Assembly (NCBI RefSeq): GCF_031877795.1
Contig: NC_133955.1
Location: forward strand, 1,798,001 to 1,862,000
DNA: 64,000 bases
Source of the DNA: Strix aluco
Lineage: Eukaryota > Chordata > Aves > Strigiformes > Strigidae
Direction: 5' to 3'
How positions within the stretch are numbered: position 1 is the stretch's first letter; each line of letters opens with the position of its first letter. Positions 61,401 through 64,000 of the stretch are shown here, in pieces. Position numbers and translations under genes: made by a program. The notes under the pieces were generated by a model. That model made no database searches, was not told where the DNA came from, and saw only the letters and a list, made by a program, of their open reading frames with translations.

Positions 61401-64000
61401 CATGCGCTGGGGATGTACATAACACAAGAAACATAAGAGCAAAAGCACGAACTTGGGAAAACACAGCAACAAGTCAACAACATCTTTACATGAGTAATAA
61501 GTCAAATATTTACTCCCACAACACTTCAGGCAAGAATCCTGTGCCTCAGCTTTCACACAAGCATGGACAGTCTGTGGAGAAACATCTTGTACTTTTGTGG
61601 CTAGCAAAATCACTGGGTCCAGGACTGTGCTCAGGAAGTTCATTTCCAGCACTTGGAGAAACTCATTCTTCTGCCACAGAATCTGTCCTTTCAACATCCC
61701 CTCCATGCTGTCCTCGTGCCATGGCCAGTCCAGGAACGCCACCACACCAAGCCAGGTGTGATGTCCAGAAGTGGTGTCCAGAGGAGCTGATGTGTGGCCT
61801 ATATGGGATCTCACACTGGAGAGTTAACAGTAAAGCCGAGTTATTGGCACCATGTTTGCCTTGCTGGTCATTACCTAGCAGACCACTACCAGGGTTTGCA
61901 CTATGGGCCTCCCCTTTCCAGTATTGTGAGTGTAGATGTGCTGTGCTTGAGTCCTGTAGGACTACAAACCACCAGAGCATCCAAACACTCAAAACATCAG
62001 TGAGTTTTAAATAAAATGACCCAAAATATCCCCCATGCAATAACCTTGGAAATCAGGGCTGGGTTTTTCTTCACTGCCCCAAGAGATGGTGGGAGAGAGA
62101 CCCTTCCCTCAGACCTGTCTGTGGCCAGGCCAAGGGTGTAAGAGGGTGAGAGAGAGGGGAGCAGGGCATTTAAAGAAAAACCATGTGAGGTGGAGCCCTG
62201 AGGCTGTCAGAGTGGTGGGATAATGGTATTTCTCCATTGCCTTTTGGAAGATTTCTTCAGAAACCAGTATATTTTGTTCCTCTTCAGGTTATGGATCAAG
62301 GGGGAGGAAAGAAGGGGTCAAAACATCTTTGACCTGCCCATTACTGCTGTGCTGCTGGGTAGGACAGATGCTGAGGGTCTGTGCATGCCTGCAACCCCTG
62401 CCCACCCAGGGGTGCAGGACAGGCGGCTGTCCTCATCACGCCTGGGAAAGGGCTGGGCACCCAAAATGCAGTTCAATGAGGTTTGACAAGTGTGTCCTGC
62501 AGCAAACAAGTATTCCCTACACTGCCAGCAGAAGGCAAATTAAGGAATATGCCTCGGAGTTTCAAGGAGATCTTGGAAGTTTTAGAGTTGTGTTTTGTTT
62601 CATAGCCTTTCATTTTACGTTATTTTTCGTTATTTTTACATTGTTTCACAACATGTCAAAACATCAGGCTAATTCATTGCAACATAAACAGGAGACACTT
62701 TGATGTAGGAAAAAAAAGATGTTTTAATGGGTGCTAAGTAGCAACTGCCCTTAGGGATTTAAAAATAAAAATAGAAGCGGCACAAAATAACATTTTAACC
62801 CTTCTATTGTATCCTGGGATCATCCAAATATAGAATGTAGCATTGCACACAGAACAATGCAGACAATAACTTTATTTTTGCATTCATTCTCGAAACAGAA
62901 TTTTGAACTCCTATAGGTCTTTCGTAGATTTTTCCAGCACTTCTTTGGAGAGAAGAAAGTTATAAAGAAAAAAAAACAAACTTTGCCAGGAGTATCTTCA
63001 AATAAGTCTGATGAAACTGCACAGTTTTGTCACAGGACACATCTCCAGAGGAATTGTAAAGGCAGGCTTCAGACCCTCCCTAGTTGTAACCCTGTCTCCA
63101 CCAATGCCAAATAGATCTGGTCAGAAAGTGGATGGTTTTTGTGGAAAATGGTGCAAAATGAAGAAGCTTACACCTCCAAACTTTTTAAGCCTCTTTACTA
63201 GCAGAACTCGGGCATTTTCTCACTGAAGAATACAAAGGAATTTCAGTACTTTTTTCAATAAACCTGCTTTCCACTGAAGTGATTTCCTACCCAGAGCCCA
63301 AAGCCAGCCTGTGATGCTCCAGGGCATCTGATATATGACCTGAGGTCTCAAGCCGTGGGTCTGCAGCATCTCAGTTAAAATGACAGTGTGCTGTGCAGAT
63401 GGCAGCCAGCTCGGAGAGGTCCCTCTTGTATGGCTGGATTGTGCTGAGAGAATTTTCTCCTTCATGTTTCAGTCCTTGTCCTTGGCACAAGCCTCCTTCC
63501 TCCATGCATTTGTCCAACGCCAAGATAGATTCCCACTGACATTTGGTGGGGGGGACATATCGTTCCTTAGGCTCACAAGTCTGTGAGATTTACAGCAGGA
63601 AAGAGTAAAGTAAAATGGCTTTATTTTTATGTTGTGCCCTCTTATTCTCACATTATGAGACACCCATCTGCCCTGCCATTTATTCTAAGCTGTCCAAAGG
63701 AGCCAAGCACTGTCCTGTCTATAGACAATGAACAAAAATCATCCCTTCTGCCTCACAGGAGTCTACCCAGTGCCTCAGATGACATTCGTCTTGGATTGCT
63801 TTGCTTGGTAGGGAATTATGTCCCATCAATTCCCACTGGTTTTAGCCACAATAGCTTTTAATTCAGCCTCGTCTTTCCTCATAGTTGTAAAAATTAAGGC
63901 TCACTTGCAGTCACCTGGACACAGCTTGCTCTAGACTTGAGTAGCAAGTACAGTTTTCTTCATGTGCAGCTGCTTGTGAGGGCAGGGTTGCAGCTATCAA
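49451..64000. other. Distal part of LGR6 intron 1 to the window edge
   Basis: About 14.5 kb with no exon I can support on either strand. It contains a C12 run (54304–54315), A runs near 56741 and 57030, an AT-rich degenerate block at 53800–54170, and generally AT-rich sequence after 60400. A minus-strand open frame at 53244–53492 with an aromatic-rich translation is treated as a finding, not a gene. Confidence 0.45.
54304..54315 (+). repeat. Poly-C tract, 12 bases
   Basis: An uninterrupted run of 12 C preceded by GCG. It is a length-variable homopolymer. Confidence 0.9.

Larger units (their letters stand above)
12998..64000 (+). other. LGR6: LGR6 intron 1 (open-ended)
   Basis: The stretch starts at the GTAAGT donor. 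I searched it for the expected next exons, using the conserved cores of the LGR LRR exons: DLSMNN, FLEELR, LMLQNNQL, LRLDAN, WLDDNALTEIP, LHLHNN, FYDNPIQF and the 7TM exon. None was found on the + strand. The whole remainder is therefore read as first intron, at least 51 kb long. A divergent 72-base exon could be missed by eye, so this is an inference and not proof of absence. Confidence 0.6.

Noticed and set aside
61371-62014. Overlapping long open frames on both strands (147 and 125 codons minus, 174 codons plus)
   Set aside because: No domain, no conserved motif and mutual overlap on opposite strands; this is typical of a chance stop-poor segment.
1-64000. CRISPR arrays, bacterial operons, phage or plasmid genes
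   Set aside because: No regularly spaced direct repeats and no prokaryotic gene structure; the sequence is vertebrate nuclear DNA.

Overview
The window reads as vertebrate nuclear DNA, most likely from a bird. Evidence: exon–intron structure with canonical splice sites, a 3'-truncated CR1 LINE of avian type, a solo endogenous-retrovirus LTR of a sequence type abundant in bird genomes, and the gene pair PTPRV–LGR6, which are neighbours on human 1q32.1. No bacterial, viral or plasmid-type gene organisation is present. Most open frames longer than 60 codons are chance frames in GC-moderate non-coding DNA.

Layout. Positions 1–2034 are intron of a receptor-type protein tyrosine phosphatase. Its last coding exon (19 codons and stop) lies at 2035–2094, followed by a 3' UTR with an AATAAA at 2666–2671. 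The phosphatase is called PTPRV from the position of the locus. Positions 2691 to about 12400 are intergenic, with no exon I can support. LGR6 (R-spondin receptor, LRR-containing GPCR) starts with its first coding exon at 12801–12997, which encodes the signal peptide and the cysteine-rich LRRNT cap and ends in a perfect GTAAGT donor. I found no second LGR6 exon in the remaining 51 kb, so 12998–64000 is read as the very long first intron.

The intron holds a CpG-rich island at about 14690–15060 (possible alternative LGR6 promoter), a minus-strand CR1 fragment (17160–17525), two ancient SINE/LINE tails (24990–25115 and 26184–26348, the latter with an ATT microsatellite), a minus-strand solo LTR (about 30700–31267), homopolymer runs (G21 at 16114, A29 at 49422), a 25-bp tandem duplication (24136) and two perfect inverted repeats (29862, 40947). 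AT-rich stretches may be conserved regulatory elements or very old transposon fossils, but this cannot be decided by reading alone.

Functionally the window joins the 3' end of one receptor gene to the 5' end and first intron of another on the same strand. They are independent genes, not an operon. I found no convincing undescribed system. The most interesting leads are the intronic CpG island as an alternative LGR6 start, the apparently intact PTPRV (a pseudogene in humans), and several unclassified repeat fossils.
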